NCBI GenBank assembly: GCA_002917075.1
Contig: NTMA01000001.1
Span: forward strand, 1 to 64,000
Length of the DNA: 64,000 nt
Origin: Hawksworthiomyces lignivorus
Taxonomy: Eukaryota > Ascomycota > Sordariomycetes > Ophiostomatales > Ophiostomataceae
Reading direction: 5' to 3'
The position numbers and the translations under genes are program-made. Below, in pieces: positions 1-12,288 of this stretch. Below the pieces are notes generated by a model. The model did no database searches. It was not told the origin of the DNA and saw nothing but the letters and a program-made list of their open reading frames with translations. Position 1 is the first letter of the stretch. Every line of letters begins with the position of its first letter.

Positions 1-1126
1 AACAGTCTATTATTAACGGACCCTTTTCTCTCTATCTTCTTTTAACCACCCCCCCCCCCCCCCCCCCCCCATTCTCTATCCAGTTACTGCATTCTACGAA
101 CGAGCAACACATGTAGCAATCCATCTATCTTCAGTATTTTTTTTTAAAGTTTTAGCGCTCTTTAAATCTTTCATTGCTATGGAATAGTCATATCCCTTCG
201 GTGTCTTATAGGAAAGGTCATGTCTCTGAATTTAAAGTTGCTCAAACAAAATTTCCCGTCATTTCGTGCGACCATGCACTCTCCCTTAGTATCCACGTCA
301 ATACCCGTAGCAGATGGAGCAGTGCTCCGAAGTAAACACCCGATGTATGGATTGCATGGAATTCCAAACCCGAACTCCTCTCTTTTCCGACTTTCCGAGG
401 CCACATGAGTTGACCGGTTCTGCGAGGATATGTCCTACTCCAAGGTTACACATAACAGATGATGGGATGCCATTTTAGCTATTTTATTTATTTCATTTTC
501 GTGATATTTGTCTAGATCCTTTCATTTTGTAGTTCCTTGCCGCTTAAAAACCAGAAATTTCGCAGTGGTGATCTCCCTGCAGCTTTAACTTAAACAACTA
601 TATGACTTCTTCGTCTATCTGGCTTGTTAATAACGTCTCTTCCTTAGTACGAAGTTATTCATGTTAAACCACACGGATAGCTAGGCACTTTCTTCACTTG
701 TTTCGAATTGCCTTCAACAGTGTACCACAAACTTGTCAAGCAATTTAGTTTCTGACATTGAATGTATGTCATTTTGTCCTACCTACCACATCCGTCCTCA
801 GGTGTTTGTGTGCCTCCAAGTGCTTCCATATCTGTCACCGCTAATGATTGCTCCTTTAAAAAATTTCTCTATTTCGTTCGACACGTCTCGGAGTCTTGTT
901 TCCTAGTCTGTTTGCATCCACAAAGACGCGATATCCTCGACTCGCCTAGACTAGCCACACAAGTGTATTTGAGGTGACCAGGCGGAATAAAGAAGACAAG
1001 CAAGTCAGAGGCACCAACAGCACAGAAACAGAACGTACGGCACTGGACCTAGGAGGTATCAAGCAAGAAGAACTGCGAATAAGAACTAACATATATGATA
1101 GAGCATCCGACAGAACACTGCTCGTG
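1..1126. other. Gene-free left edge, upstream of MIF-like gene
   Basis: No coding region could be supported here. The stretch opens with a run of 22 C at 49-70. The rest is AT-rich with short random open frames that resemble nothing I recognise. It probably holds the promoter and leader of the gene starting at 1127, and possibly the far end of a neighbour outside the window. Confidence 0.5.
49..70 (+). repeat. Poly-C homopolymer, 22 nt
   Basis: An uninterrupted run of 22 cytosines is seen directly. Runs this long often have uncertain length in assemblies, and they can adopt G-quadruplex/i-motif structures. No function is inferred. Confidence 0.9.
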
Positions 1127-2835
1127 ATGGCTCTCGCCATCAAAACAAACCTACCGCAGGTTCCTCCGGCCCCTCAGCTCGTTTGTCGGAACAATCTCAG
1201 TGTTAATGTTAACGACACAACCAAGGACAAAGAAGTCGATTGCATTGGCACAGAGAAGTCGGGCGGGAGTGTATTGGAAGACGCTACAAAAATGAAACAT
1301 CATCGAGGAAAATTAGACGGCGGTAGTATCAATTCCCATGCTGCTACCTCCAACGATCCATCCTTTGCCACACGTGCATCACAGCTTGCACGTACACCGA
1401 CACCTCTCCTTGTACAGGGTGACCGTCTCTTACGAGATATTGATCGTGCGCCGCCAGGTGATCCGATCTCTCTCCGCCCACAACGGAAGTCACTTCTGCT
1501 ATTGTCGAGCGGAAGTGTTAACGAGCAGAATGGTGACAACGGCAGGAGCCGTGGCGACTTGGCACGCCGACGCAGTCAGTATTTTGAAGACGCCTTTTCA
1601 GCACGCAGTACCGGCATGAACCCAGCCAGAGAGCGTGTGCGAAGCGAGGCTCTAGTCTTAGCAGAAGTGCGGACCAATGTGATCGTGAGCCTCATATCCT
1701 CCTGTCTGCATTCTATTCCTACTTTTTTCCTCTTCTCTTCGGTTTTGTCAACAGGCAATTTTCTCACTCATTTCTTACTATTTTCTCTCTTCGTTCGTCA
1801 TCTCTAGATTGGCGACGAGTTTACTGCAATCACTGAATTGTCAGCACACCTCGCCGTGCGCTACCGTCGCCCGCTGTCGTCTGTCGTGGTGACACTGCAG
1901 CACAACGCGTGCATGTGCTTCGGCGGCTCCTTCGACCCTGCCTACGTCTTGGCTGTCTTCGCGCTGCCGGCTGAGCTGCAACCTGCAACCAACAAGCGCA
2001 ACGCCGCCGTGCTGCAGAAGCACATGCATGAGGCTCTAGGCGTGCCGCCAGCACGCGGGCTGCTCCGCTTCCTGGCTGTGCCGGAGGCCAATCTAGCGTA
2101 CGGCGGCAAGACGACTATGGGTCACATGGATGACCTAGCCAAAAGCGGCGGCGCAGCGGATAGAGTTGTTGCTATTGCAGGAGCAGGAGCAGGAGCAGCA
2201 GTAGCAGCAGCTGACGGCGCTGCTGGCCAGGAGGCCAATATAAGCGGCCATTCGACTATCGGCTCTAGAAAGAACAGTGATTCTACCGCAGCCGGCACTG
2301 CTACTAATGTGCAGAGCATCACGCGGGAGCCTGGCAGCCGGAAGCTGAAGGCCGGCCGGAAATTGAGCGTCAAGGTCAGGAACACATCTCGTCACAACAT
2401 CTCGTCTCCGTGCTGTCATTACTCTTTTTTTCTCCCTTCCTTTTAAATTCCCTCATCTACTAATATACGCAGTCCTTATCAAGCTTTAGCTCCGCGTCGC
2501 CGCCAGTGCCGAAGCCGACGTCCGGAGCTATTGAGGAAGAGCCGCCCTTGTCGCCATTGCTACTGCCTGCAATCCGTGAGCGGTCACCTAAGGAGAGCCC
2601 GTATGAAGATGCCGCGAGAGAAAGGCACGAGAAGGGAGCTGTAGCTGAAGAACAATGCATTGGTGGCATTAATAGCATGGAAGACGAAACAGCCAAGGTC
2701 ATGAGGCCATCTGCGTTTATGGACAGGCGGCCGAGCCGACGTGCCCGGAGAACCAAGAGCTTTGTCGCTACGCTATTTGGACTGCAAGGGCCAACGAATG
2801 AGAAAAAGCTTGCCGTGGTCAAAGGAAAAGATTAG
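1127..2835 (+). CDS. MIF-like (macrophage migration inhibitory factor fold) protein with disordered extensions
   Basis: Three exons (1127-1684, 1808-2374, 2473-2835) join in frame to give 495 residues. Residues about 174-288 form a MIF/tautomerase-type domain: a beta strand ending in TNVI, then ELSAHLAVRYRRP, the FGGSFDP element (FGGSSEP-like in animal MIF), and PEANLAYGG near the domain end. About 170 Ser/Arg-rich residues precede it. An Ala/Gly-rich and charged tail of about 200 residues follows. Classical MIF uses the proline exposed after Met removal; here the fold is internal, so that residue cannot be a free N-terminus and tautomerase chemistry is doubtful. Related fungal MIF-like proteins share this layout (family knowledge). 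The ATG at 1127 is the first in frame, but a further upstream exon cannot be excluded. The second donor (AAG/GTCAGG) is weaker than usual. Role unknown. Confidence 0.8.
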
Positions 2836-5250
2836 TTCTGTACGGGCGACTTTGATATTCCAGACGAAGCTAATGGCAACTGAATCTCTTAACGGACCAA
2901 AAGAGCAGAGCTCTGTTGAAAACAATTGAAAACAAAATGACATTTCAGCAGCCAGGAGAGGCCTCTTGCAAGTCTTTTTCTATTAGGGATATCCTATCTT
3001 ATAGAGAGTTCTGTATAGGTGGAGAACAAAAATGACAGACTGTTTGGTTCCAGTTCATTCTAGTTTTATTCGTTAATAGAGATCTTGACAAGAAATAAAA
3101 GCCTTCCTTTGGAGCACCAATGCCAAGCCATCAAAAAGGTTGACATTTTATTACTAGGGTATTTAGAATGTTAGCGCGAGAGTTAGCTAGAGACAAGTAA
3201 ATATCCTATTGTTCAGGCTCTCAGCCCATAGCTTATTTGAAGCAGCTCTTGATTTGAGCTTAGTGCGCATTGTAGAAGGCTTGCCATTCCCCGCACTGGG
3301 AGCCTTTGTGGGTAGGTGGGGGGTCATTCCAGACAAGGCTTATGTGGTAATACTAACGACTATCTCCAGCGGGAAGCGACTCGAGCCATTTTGCGAATGA
3401 AAATACTCCATAGAACTGCTTTGAAACCATCATCACAGCTACATTTCAATCCCAGCGCCACAACCCGGTGTCTTAGCCAGTAGCGAAACCAAGGTTCTGA
3501 ATTTTATGAATAATTTCTTTAATATTTCTCGGTCGCACCCACGCGCATCTTCGCTACGTCCCTGAGCGCCGACAGTCTCGCCCTTGATCACATTTCTCCG
3601 CTCAAAAAACAGTCAGTCCGAGCAACTCTCACTGTAGACTAGTCGTTCTCTGCTCCAGGCAGAGGTTTGCTTTTGGCACAGGCAGATCGCTTGCACCAAT
3701 CGGACCAAGTTGTCACTACGGGAGAGCCCGGTTGATCCTAACCTCTTGGGTGACACGATCCATCTGGTTGCACGGTCAGACAGAGCACCTATGCACACTG
3801 GCTGATTTCTCTGCTAGTTGGGAACAAGCGAAGCAATAGGCGGAGGCAGCTATCGAACGAGCGGCCGGGAGCCGTACTCGCAGACAGCGATTATCAAAAC
3901 CCGGAAGGGTCCTTCGGAGTAAACGATGGAGGTGAGAGAAACTTGGATAGACGCCCCCTAATAGGTTTCCCTTGTCCTCTGTTCACATATTTCGTTTCTA
4001 TAAATCTCATCCTCTTTCATTTTACCAGTTTCCAATTTCTATCCATATTCATTTCCTTTTGATTTGCTACTCTGCTCTTGACCGTCTTTTTTTTTTTGCG
4101 TTCTTACTTCTCTCTTCCCAAGCCGGTTGCTCGTTCCACCAAAATCCCTACTCATCACACCGCCATGTCTCTCTGATATCCGCTTTCCTCGTCTAAGCCT
4201 CTCTCATACTCCCTTTTTTTTCTCGTCCTTGTCATGCACAAACACCTACCAGGCAAACAAGCTAGAGCAAATAAATCACATCGACGATTTATGTTATGAG
4301 AAGGAGAGAATCACACTCACTTTGCTCCTTTAGCTATTTATAGAGGGATGCAGTATCCCTGATAGTTATATCACCTTCACTTCATCTTAGAGGATGGCAA
4401 GATACTAGGATAAGATCCTGGACCACACAGAAAGATATGGAGGGTTGTTGAGATCAGCAGGGACATCTGTATACCTGCCACACGACCTTTTTATTCAGTC
4501 GATACCATATACCAATGTTCGGCTTCGCCACATCAATATTTGAAGCCTCCTCGTACCACAGCCTCTCACTTCCAACTTCTTACCGGTCATGCATTTCTAG
4601 CATATAAACATGGCTCTTCCTAATTTATATCTCTGAAATGCGTGCTGCTTCAAAGCGGCAGGATACGAAGAGAAGGACCTGTTTGGTCTCGTCAAAACTA
4701 ATTTCTTCAGCTTCCTTCGTGTTCGACACGAAGTTCCTTGAGAAGTTGCACCGCTTGTTTGACACTTGCACAAAGGCTCCTTTCCCTTTTCTCACAAAGT
4801 TGATTACTTTATCCTTCAACCCTCTATTAGATTATAACTGCTTTATTGCTGCCAAATTTGCACTTCCCTTGTATTGCAAACAAAAGCTTCACCTGGCTTT
4901 CATTCTGGTTGCTTATGTGGTATCACCTCTTCCCCGAGCAAAGAAAGTATTTCTTGCTCTTGACACGGAGAACGGAAATGGCATTGTAAATCAGGGCATG
5001 AGACTCAGTTGAGTGTGCTTCGTTTTACAAATTTTTTTTCTCTATTATAAGTAGACAACGGGTTTGGGGGCCAGAGCTGGACTAACACCCTGATCTTCTT
5101 TGTCCCCCTTCAAAAGGCTGCCTGCATGATATTGATTTATGCATCATCACTCAGCCAGTATCTTTCGCTTCTGTTCATCTTCTTAACCTTCCAGAATTTT
5201 ATCTTCACCATTGCTTTCTAAACATCACATTTACCTTCATATCATCAAGA
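2836..5250. other. Intergenic, 2.4 kb
   Basis: No gene is supported between the MIF-like gene and gtr2. The part from about 3960 to 4260 is pyrimidine-rich, as in fungal promoter and leader regions. Open frames at 3209-3400 and 4638-5012 show no domain or composition typical of the neighbouring genes, and I treat them as chance. The last few hundred bases probably hold the gtr2 promoter. Confidence 0.5.
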
Positions 5251-5580
5251 ATGGCTTTCGTAACTCTTGAACGGGATAGCCTAGCACTTCCATCTTCATT
5301 TTCCTCTCTTCCCGGAGCTGCGGGAATCTCACAAAATTGCCCTGTATCCATTTCCGAACTATCAAGTCCTGCGTTGCTAAATCTTGAACGTGTCTATGAG
5401 CAGAACCGCCAGCGCATCCAAAGACGGGACGGAGCAGGCGCCGGCGCCGGCGCCGGCGCAGTCACCAAGCAGCCAGAACCTGCTCCGGCACCACCGCCAA
5501 AAGGCAAGCCGAGGCTATTATTGATGGGCCAGAGAGCGTAAGGATTTTCTATTCTTCCCCATTGCACTTGCTGCCCATTT

Positions 5581-5611
<31 letters not shown>

Positions 5612-6786
5612 GTGACGGGCCAGCTTTTCACCAATGCCCCAAAGGTTGGTTGGGCCAGTGCGGGATGAATGGCTCGATCGCCAAATTTTGTCTCCTGATG
5701 TCTAGTTGCCCTTACTCACCGGTGTGGTCCACCCCCAAATAGGAGCGGCAAGTCATCTATATCGAGTGTTGTATTCCACAAATTACCACCAAACGAGACG
5801 TTATTTCTCGAATCAACGTCACGAGTACAGAAGGATTCTATGGCGTGAGACACCTCCATTCCTAGCTTGTAACCTCTTCTGTTTTCAGTCTAATCTAATC
5901 TTGTTTTCTTACTGTTTCCCCTCTGGCTAGTTCGTTCATGGATTTCCAAGTGTGGGACTTTCCAGGCCAGATTGACTATTTCGAGGGGAACAATTTTGAC
6001 CTGGACAGCGTTTTTGGCGAAGTAGGCGCTTTGATCTGGGTAATCGACTCGCAGGACGACTACCTCGAGGCCGTCGCCCGCCTGAACCACACCGTTCTCA
6101 ATGTCCAGCGGAGCTACCCCAACATCAACATCGAGGTGTTTATCCACAAGGTGGATGGCCTCTCCGACGACTTCAAAATGGAAATCCACCGTGACATCAT
6201 GATCCGTGTGCAAGACGAACTGTCTGATCAGGGCTTCGAGAATGCGCCTGTCAATTTCCACCTCACTAGCATCTACGACCACAGCATCTTCGAGGCCTTC
6301 AGCAAGGTCATCCAGAAGTTGATCCCTCGCCTGGGCCAACTCGAAGCCATGCTGACGTCTCTATGTCGCACATGCCGTTTCGAGAAGGCTTATCTCTTCG
6401 ACATCCTTAGCAAGATCTACATTGCAACAGACAGCACACCCGCCGAGATCGCTTCGTACGAGGTGTGCTCCGACTTTATTGACGGCATTATTGATATCAC
6501 TGAGGTCTACGGTAGCTGGGCTCGGCCCGAGACGTACCACCAGCGCCTAGAGGCGGCGCAGCACCAGCCGCTGGCTGACCAGGTCGCGTGTCCTTGGGCT
6601 GAGAGCTGCATCGTGCTGGCCGATGGTAGCAAGCCGATCCTGTTGCGCGAAGTAGATAAGTACCTTGCGCTGGTGGCTGTCATGCAGGAAGGCTCTTACG
6701 ATAAGATCCCGCTCATCAACATGAATGTGGACGTCGTCGTCAAGGGTCTGACGGAATTTTTCAAAATCACGAAGCAGAAGAAGTAA
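5251..6786 (+). CDS. gtr2: Gtr2, RagC/D-type small GTPase of the EGO/TORC1 pathway
   Basis: Exons 5251-5537, 5743-5844 and 5931-6786 encode 414 residues. Gtr2 pairs with Gtr1 on the vacuolar membrane and signals amino-acid sufficiency to TORC1 (family knowledge). The P-loop GQRASGKS lies at residues 93-100 and is built across the first splice junction. The short second exon supplies the switch I region, and the third starts next to the WDFPGQ switch II motif typical of Rag proteins. HKVDG is the base-recognition motif. The remaining half matches the Rag C-terminal roadblock-like domain that makes the heterodimer. The first 85 residues are low complexity and include five Gly-Ala pairs (residues 61-70) from a GGCGCC-type repeat. 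Intron 1 carries a 29-nt T run. The gene ends 157 bases from the convergent apc4 stop. Confidence 0.95.
5583..5611 (+). repeat. T29 homopolymer inside gtr2 intron 1
   Basis: There are 29 consecutive T on the sense strand of the intron (5538-5742), between the GTAAGG donor and the acceptor at 5742. It is far longer than a normal fungal polypyrimidine tract and sits in the first half of the intron rather than next to the acceptor. Confidence 0.9.
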
Positions 6787-6943
6787 ATAATAGGAAAAAG
6801 AGAGCTGGGCACAAAACAGGATTCTGTCGAGCGTTTTTCTGTATATCACAACGGATTTTCTTTTTCATTTTCACGTTGGAAAATTATCGCTTTCGGTGCA
6901 ATACGGAGTATATTACTTTTTGTTCTTTTCTTTGTTCCTGTTT

Positions 6944-9900
6944 CTATATTGTAAAGTCGTCAAACATCTCGGTCACCGAGGGAAGCAAAAAGACTCGATA
7001 TAGTGCCCCATCGGCGTGCAGTACACACACTCGTGCTGCACCTGTACCATTACTACCTTTGTAGGTGTCGCCGCTATCCACTCCGTCAGGACCGGCCTTG
7101 CTAGGGCCCAGAACCTCCAGGCGCACAACTGGGTTTGTTTTGCTACCTTTTGTCGATTCGGTACTATTATCGTCTCTAGAAGCAGAAGGACTTAGGTCTG
7201 CAACCCAGCATAGCCCTTCCACAGCGATGCCTCTTTGGCTGGCTTCATGGTTAAGTTGGATTTCAAGCAGATCGTTAGCACTACCGCCGTAGTCCGTATA
7301 GGTGATCTTTGTGGAATTCACTGGAATCACGATAAGACGTGGTTGGCGAGCTAGAAACCATAATAGAGCTTTAGCATATTTGTGGGGGGAAACACGTTAA
7401 TGCAGTGCACACTTACCTTTTCCAGAAGCTGTCCAAAGAACAAGAAGTAAATTTGCATCGAGGAACTGGAAGTCTACAATAGAACCGCTATCGCCTAGTT
7501 GAAGTACGCAGGCTTGTGTTGCCACGGTTGTGGTCACACCTTGAGCGGTCGTGACGAACGAGCGGAAAATATAAACTATCGAAACCCTGTCAGTACTGTT
7601 CCCTTTATTTCTATTATTGTTTTGTATACTTACTGCTGCTCCGGTGCTGTTGTGTCGTGAAAGCTGTGAATGCCAGTACATCTGCACTTTCGTCGGCGTC
7701 CTGGATCAATGGTCAGGAATAAATGAGATTTCCAACTTCTTCGAACGAGTCGTGCGAACGTACAGTCTTTTGAATGGCCGACATAGCTAGGTCTGATTTT
7801 TTTATAGGCAACTCCACGGACAATCGTGTCACCGGTCCAAAGTGCACATGGCGCCGCCCGGATTCAGCTATATCTTTTAGAACTTGGTCAGCTTGTACCG
7901 AGAAGAATTTCATGAGAAATTCGAATTTCGGGAAAGCCCTCATATATATAGTCAGCGATTCGTCTTCCTCTTCTTCCACGTCATTCCCTATCTGCTTTTG
8001 CGCTTTCTGGTCATAAGTCTGCTCTGGTCGCTTCCCCTTGAGGTGCACCCAATCTTTGTCTGCTGCGTCTTGGGCACGCAACTTCGAGTGCTTCCCTTCG
8101 AAGACAGCCAGCACATCCACTTTCACGTCCAGATTGTCAACCTTTTCCATCTCAATCTCAAGCTTGTCTAGAAGATTTCCGGCAGACTCTTCGAGGACTT
8201 TCCAGTCCGCGTTCCAATCCTCCTCGCTTGTCTTGCTGAAATGAGTATCCAGCGGGCTCGATAGCAGATGATTGGTAATGTAGTCTAAAACGGGTGTCAT
8301 GCTCATGTTCGGTTCCTTTTCGGCTTGCTCTTCCGCCTGGCTCGGTAATGCCAGACGCTCAATTAGTAACCGGAGCCAAGTAGAGAAGGCCACAAACAAC
8401 TCTAGCTCAGCTGTAACCAAGGCCAACGCATTGTGTGATACCAAGATTAAACATGAAATAATATCCATCAAGTGCGAGATCTGATTTGCACTAAATCCAA
8501 TATCGTCATTGCTGTGAAACTCAGCAAGGCCACGTAGACGACTCAATGCCAAGGTAGCGCGGTCAAGAGCCGGCATCATATTCTCATGGATGAGATCGCG
8601 CAGATTTTCAAGTCCCGTAACGACGGCCTTATCCCAGCGCTTGTGGCCCTGGAAGACAAAAATCAAGGTCAGCAATCCAATATAAAGACACTTGTATGAC
8701 AGAGGCTCTTATCAATCTTACCCGCTCAGCAATAGTGTCGACCAGCCATTCCTTAAGAGTGGGTGCCACGTAGCCGGTCAGAGCAGCAGCACGCAAGGCA
8801 TGATCAATACTCTTGTGTCTAGGTTCCTTTTGGAGATCTTCTTGTATGCCAGCCAAGAACCGCGACGGCAGCTCCCTCGCCGCCTGCCATTCTCCTTGCA
8901 TGTGAATTTGGGTTTGCTTGATATAGCGCAAAAGCTTTTGGAATGTGCCTGCCTTGAAGGCGAGAAGTGAGAGATTCAAAGGAGACGAGTAAATGAAGGT
9001 GAAATCCATGGGGGCAAAATACACTGCCTGGTTATCGTTGTCCTCGTTGGCGAGGAGGATGGCGTGGGTTGAGCTAGCGGGGTGGGAGGCGTGATGGCGA
9101 AGGTACAAAAGCGGCTCTTCTTCAGTTTCGAGTCCGGTATTTGACGGCAAGCTGAGCTTGAATGTGCCCATCACAAAAGTGTCGTAGATGCTGACATGTA
9201 TGAGCCCATCTTTGGTACCCAGCATCATGATATGGATATTATCTCCATCACTTGGTTTGAGAGGAGGAAACATAAACTCTAGTGATGTCCAGGTTGAGAA
9301 CACAAACATGTCCTCTCTAAGCCCAAGTTATTATCGCTTGAAAAATACTATAAGGGGACATGGAAACTAGCAAGCGATATTGCCCACTTACCCTGATCCA
9401 CCCGAGACGGGCAAAGGAGGGAGCTTAGGCAGATCATCCTCTACCTCAATGGACATTAGAACGCGAGGCAAGTCAAGTATCTCAGCATTATGTCCTCGAT
9501 CATGACGGTCGAGAAATCCGCCGTGCCATGTTTCCCGGCTGCCGACTAAATTCTTGGACCAGCTGATGTATGTGACAGCCACAGGTGTGCCGTCAAACAA
9601 CCGTATCTGGTGGACAGCCTTGGGGCTCTCTAGCCCGACGAGCCGCACAACGCCATCATTCCACGCAACCGCTAGGAACTGTCCTGTGAATCATATGAGA
9701 CTTTCTTCAGCCGAAATAAAAGATCCAGATGGCCTGCAACTCACCGTCGGCTTTCCACGCCAACGCTTGGACCGTCTTGTTCCGCTCCGATAGCTTGGAG
9801 ACAATCTCACCGCCACGCCGCCGAATGTAGACGACGCTCCCGCCGCCCACTGTTGCAGAGAGATCAATTGTCGGGCAAGCGGCAACCAACGTGGGAGAGT

Positions 9901-9958
9901 CGGCCGGCGGGTTGAAGACGCTCTGGCTAAAGAGCGCCACACCTGGTGTCTCGCTCAT
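6944..9958 (-). CDS. apc4: Apc4, anaphase-promoting complex (cyclosome) subunit 4
   Basis: Seven exons on the minus strand (9745-9958, 9392-9683, 8722-9316, 7764-8648, 7634-7700, 7417-7575, 6944-7350) give 872 residues with every junction in phase. Apc4 is a scaffold of the platform of the APC/C ubiquitin ligase, which triggers anaphase and mitotic exit. The N-terminal third is a WD40-like propeller with CPTIDL near the start and the diagnostic AVAWNDGVVRLVG strand at the exon 1/2 junction. Residues from 368 on, beginning GHKRWDKAV, open the conserved helical Apc4 domain. The C-terminal exons rebuild the last propeller strands. The start ATG at 9958 gives the expected short N-terminus. The 5' end faces the complex I gene across about 0.6 kb. 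Confidence 0.92.
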
Positions 9959-10553
9959 CTGGCCGGGCTCTAGGATTGGGGCGCCCTGGTCGGTCTTCCT
10001 CGAGGTGGGCCTCTCAGCAATGATCGAGCCTGCTACCTCTCACAAAAATTACCGTTTGTGTATCCCGGCCCCGTTATCATATACACGAAAGAAAAGATAA
10101 AGCAAAGTGAGCATGGAAATATTCGTTCTCAATACCTCGACCACAACGCGTCTTCCGCCATGGCAGTCGCGCGCCTCAACTCTTACTAATTAAACCTATA
10201 CATATTTAGTTCGCACTGTATAAAGAAACAGCCCACAATACAGCGCATTTAGGCCATATATGTACTGGCTATGTTACCTGTTATAGGCTTAAAATACAGT
10301 ACTAATTGAATGCGAATTTCAAGCAAAAGTTGAACAGAGAGCAAGTCAGATGGTCCGTGCGCTGCTTTCCCACGCCACCAATCAGTTCCGATGCATTTCT
10401 CCGGTGCTTCGAGATTCTGACCTCAATTGAGAAGACCTGCGTTGTCGACGGCTATCAACTCTCAATCCCGCATCTTCCATTGCGACGACCTTCATCCCTT
10501 TGCGCACTCTGCTACTAATCTAAGAGAGTTTTCAACCTAACAGAACCGACAAG
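9959..10553. promoter_or_regulatory. Divergent promoter region, apc4 / complex I subunit
   Basis: This 595-base interval separates two start codons facing away from each other, so it must carry both promoters and leaders. It contains no supportable coding region. I could not single out a core element with confidence. Confidence 0.6.
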
Positions 10554-11107
10554 ATGGCCGGCCTTCAACACTACAGTATGTGTCGCTGACGAGATTGAGG
10601 AGTCAAGAGAATGAAGGAGGCGGCTGCGGTCGTCCGGTGGAACAGATGAACTGACATCAATGCCTTTTTATAGAGCTGGCAATGGACCCGGCGTTGATCA
10701 AGCTGAATAGTACGTTGTATATTTTTGCACTCCTTGTCGTTCCAGCCCGGTTCCAAGGATCTTTCATTGCCTCCGCAGCACCTCTCGTGACGTGCTCGCT
10801 GGAACGGTAAAGGCCTCGATTTTTGCTGACATAGGAAACCACCGACAGACATGACCACGAACCGGTACAAGTACTTCCGCTGGACGCCGCGCACGGCAAG
10901 AATCAGCTTTATGTACATTGCGGTCGTGCCGACACTCTTCGGTATCCTGGCATACTCAACCGATGTGCGTATCTGAGCATCAATCGCGATCACAATAGCG
11001 CCGACACAAAACAAGCAGAGATTATTCATACTGACGATTGATCTTATTAACAGGGCAAATGGATCCTACGGGGCAAGCGGAGAGGCGACGTGCTGGCTGA
11101 GTACTAA
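10554..11107 (+). CDS. NADH:ubiquinone oxidoreductase (complex I) small subunit, B15/NDUFB4-like
   Basis: Four tiny exons (10554-10575, 10674-10709, 10849-10964, 11054-11107) encode 75 residues. All junctions are in phase with GTATGT, GTACGT and GTGCGT donors. The product has a short N-terminus, the motif RYKYFRWTPRTARISF, one membrane segment (about residues 42-58) and a basic tail ending GKRRGDVLAEY. This matches the fungal complex I accessory subunit often called the 6.6-kDa subunit and resembles the C-terminal half of animal NDUFB4. It would sit in the membrane arm of the inner mitochondrial membrane. Introns (98, 139 and 89 nt) add up to more sequence than exons. The family call is strong; equivalence to NDUFB4 is from remembered similarity. 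Confidence 0.82.
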
Positions 11108-11381
11108 ATTTTGGATCAAATAGGATTGTATGAGAGTGGCTATTGTACATAGGGGGATACTGCGGGATAAAACACGCATCAATTTCAAAATAAAGATCAA
11201 CGAAATCTTAATTTGCCATTTTGTCCTGAGATGCCTTTGTTGTGAATTGCTATGCATTTTAATGCCGCTGCTGTTCCGCTTCCTCTATCCGTTCAAAGAC
11301 ACCGCAATACCCACGGCGCAACATGATGGCCTGGTTCGTCGCCTGAGCAGAGGCCGTACCGAACGGCGACATTCTGCTCAA

Positions 11382-12288
11382 TTACCACCGCCCTCCTCGG
11401 CCTCCTCGTCTACGCCCACCACCTCCGCCTCCTCCTCTTCGCCAGCTGCCATTGTCCTGCACTTCTTCGCCACGAAGCCATTCCCCTGAAGGCACGCCGT
11501 AGTTTGGCCGGCCGCCTAATCCTTTCCCTCTTCGTCCACCTCGGAAATCAGGCTGCCGGCCGCCTCCTCCCCTTCCCGGAGGGAACATCTGAACCGTGCC
11601 CTCTCCTATGCCGGAGCCGCGGCCGCTCTGCGCCTGCAATTCGGGGGCGACACAGCCATTTGGCAGCGGTGGCAGGATGGCGCATGAGATGTAGTCGCCG
11701 ACGACGAAGCGCGCGTCGGCCAGCGTCTTGCGCCCGTCGTCTCCGTCAGCAGCTGGGGGGTAGCCGCTCGGCCTGCTGCTGCTGTCGTCCTCGGCAATAT
11801 CCTCTTCAAAGACGTAGCTATCCACATCATCCAGAGACGCCGGCGCGCCAGGTCCGCCGCCGCCGATGACAACGCTCCCCAGATCCTTGACGGCGAAGCG
11901 CGGGACAGCGCCGCCCCGGCCGCCAAACTCCCCGCTGTTTCCTTCGGCGGCGTCGCGGGTGTCCGCATAGACGAGGCGGAAAGCGACGCGCGTACCGATC
12001 GCCGGTGTGGGCAAGACGGGCTCGGGGGCTGCCGCGAGGTGGTGGGTAAGCTCGTTCAGGCTGCAGGTCGGAAATGCATAGACAGGAACGAAGGATAGCT
12101 GCTGTGGTGAAGTGAATTCGTTCGTTCTGGGAGCAGTCGATGGTCTGTCAGCATGAATTGGAGACACAGTAAAGCCTAATTTCCTCATCCCAAGTAGTCC
12201 GATCTTACCGATGGAACGCTCCCGTGCGATAAAAGAGCTTCAGGAGAAACGGGCAAGTAGTGCGGCCTTCCAGGCTGGTGGCAGCCAT
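11382..12288 (-). CDS. sap18: SAP18-family protein (Sin3-associated polypeptide) with RGG tail
   Basis: Two exons (12209-12288 and 11382-12144) give 280 residues. In animals SAP18 belongs to the Sin3 histone deacetylase complex and to the ASAP/exon-junction complex. The hallmark start, PFLLKLFYRTGAFHR at about residues 13-27, crosses the intron. It is followed by SFVPVYAFPTCSLNELTHHL, GTRVAFRLVYADTR, FAVKDLGSVV and FVVGDYISCAILPP, the order of the SAP18 ubiquitin-like fold. An acidic loop of about 40 residues is inserted before the last strand. Residues from about 214 to the end are an Arg/Gly-rich tail with RGG and GRGG units, absent from animal SAP18 and suggesting RNA binding or Arg methylation (inference). 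It is divergent from prp18 and tail to tail with the complex I gene. Confidence 0.9.

Noticed and set aside
4638..5012. 124-codon plus-strand frame upstream of gtr2
   Set aside because: No domain or intron evidence; the composition looks like random translation of AT-rich DNA.
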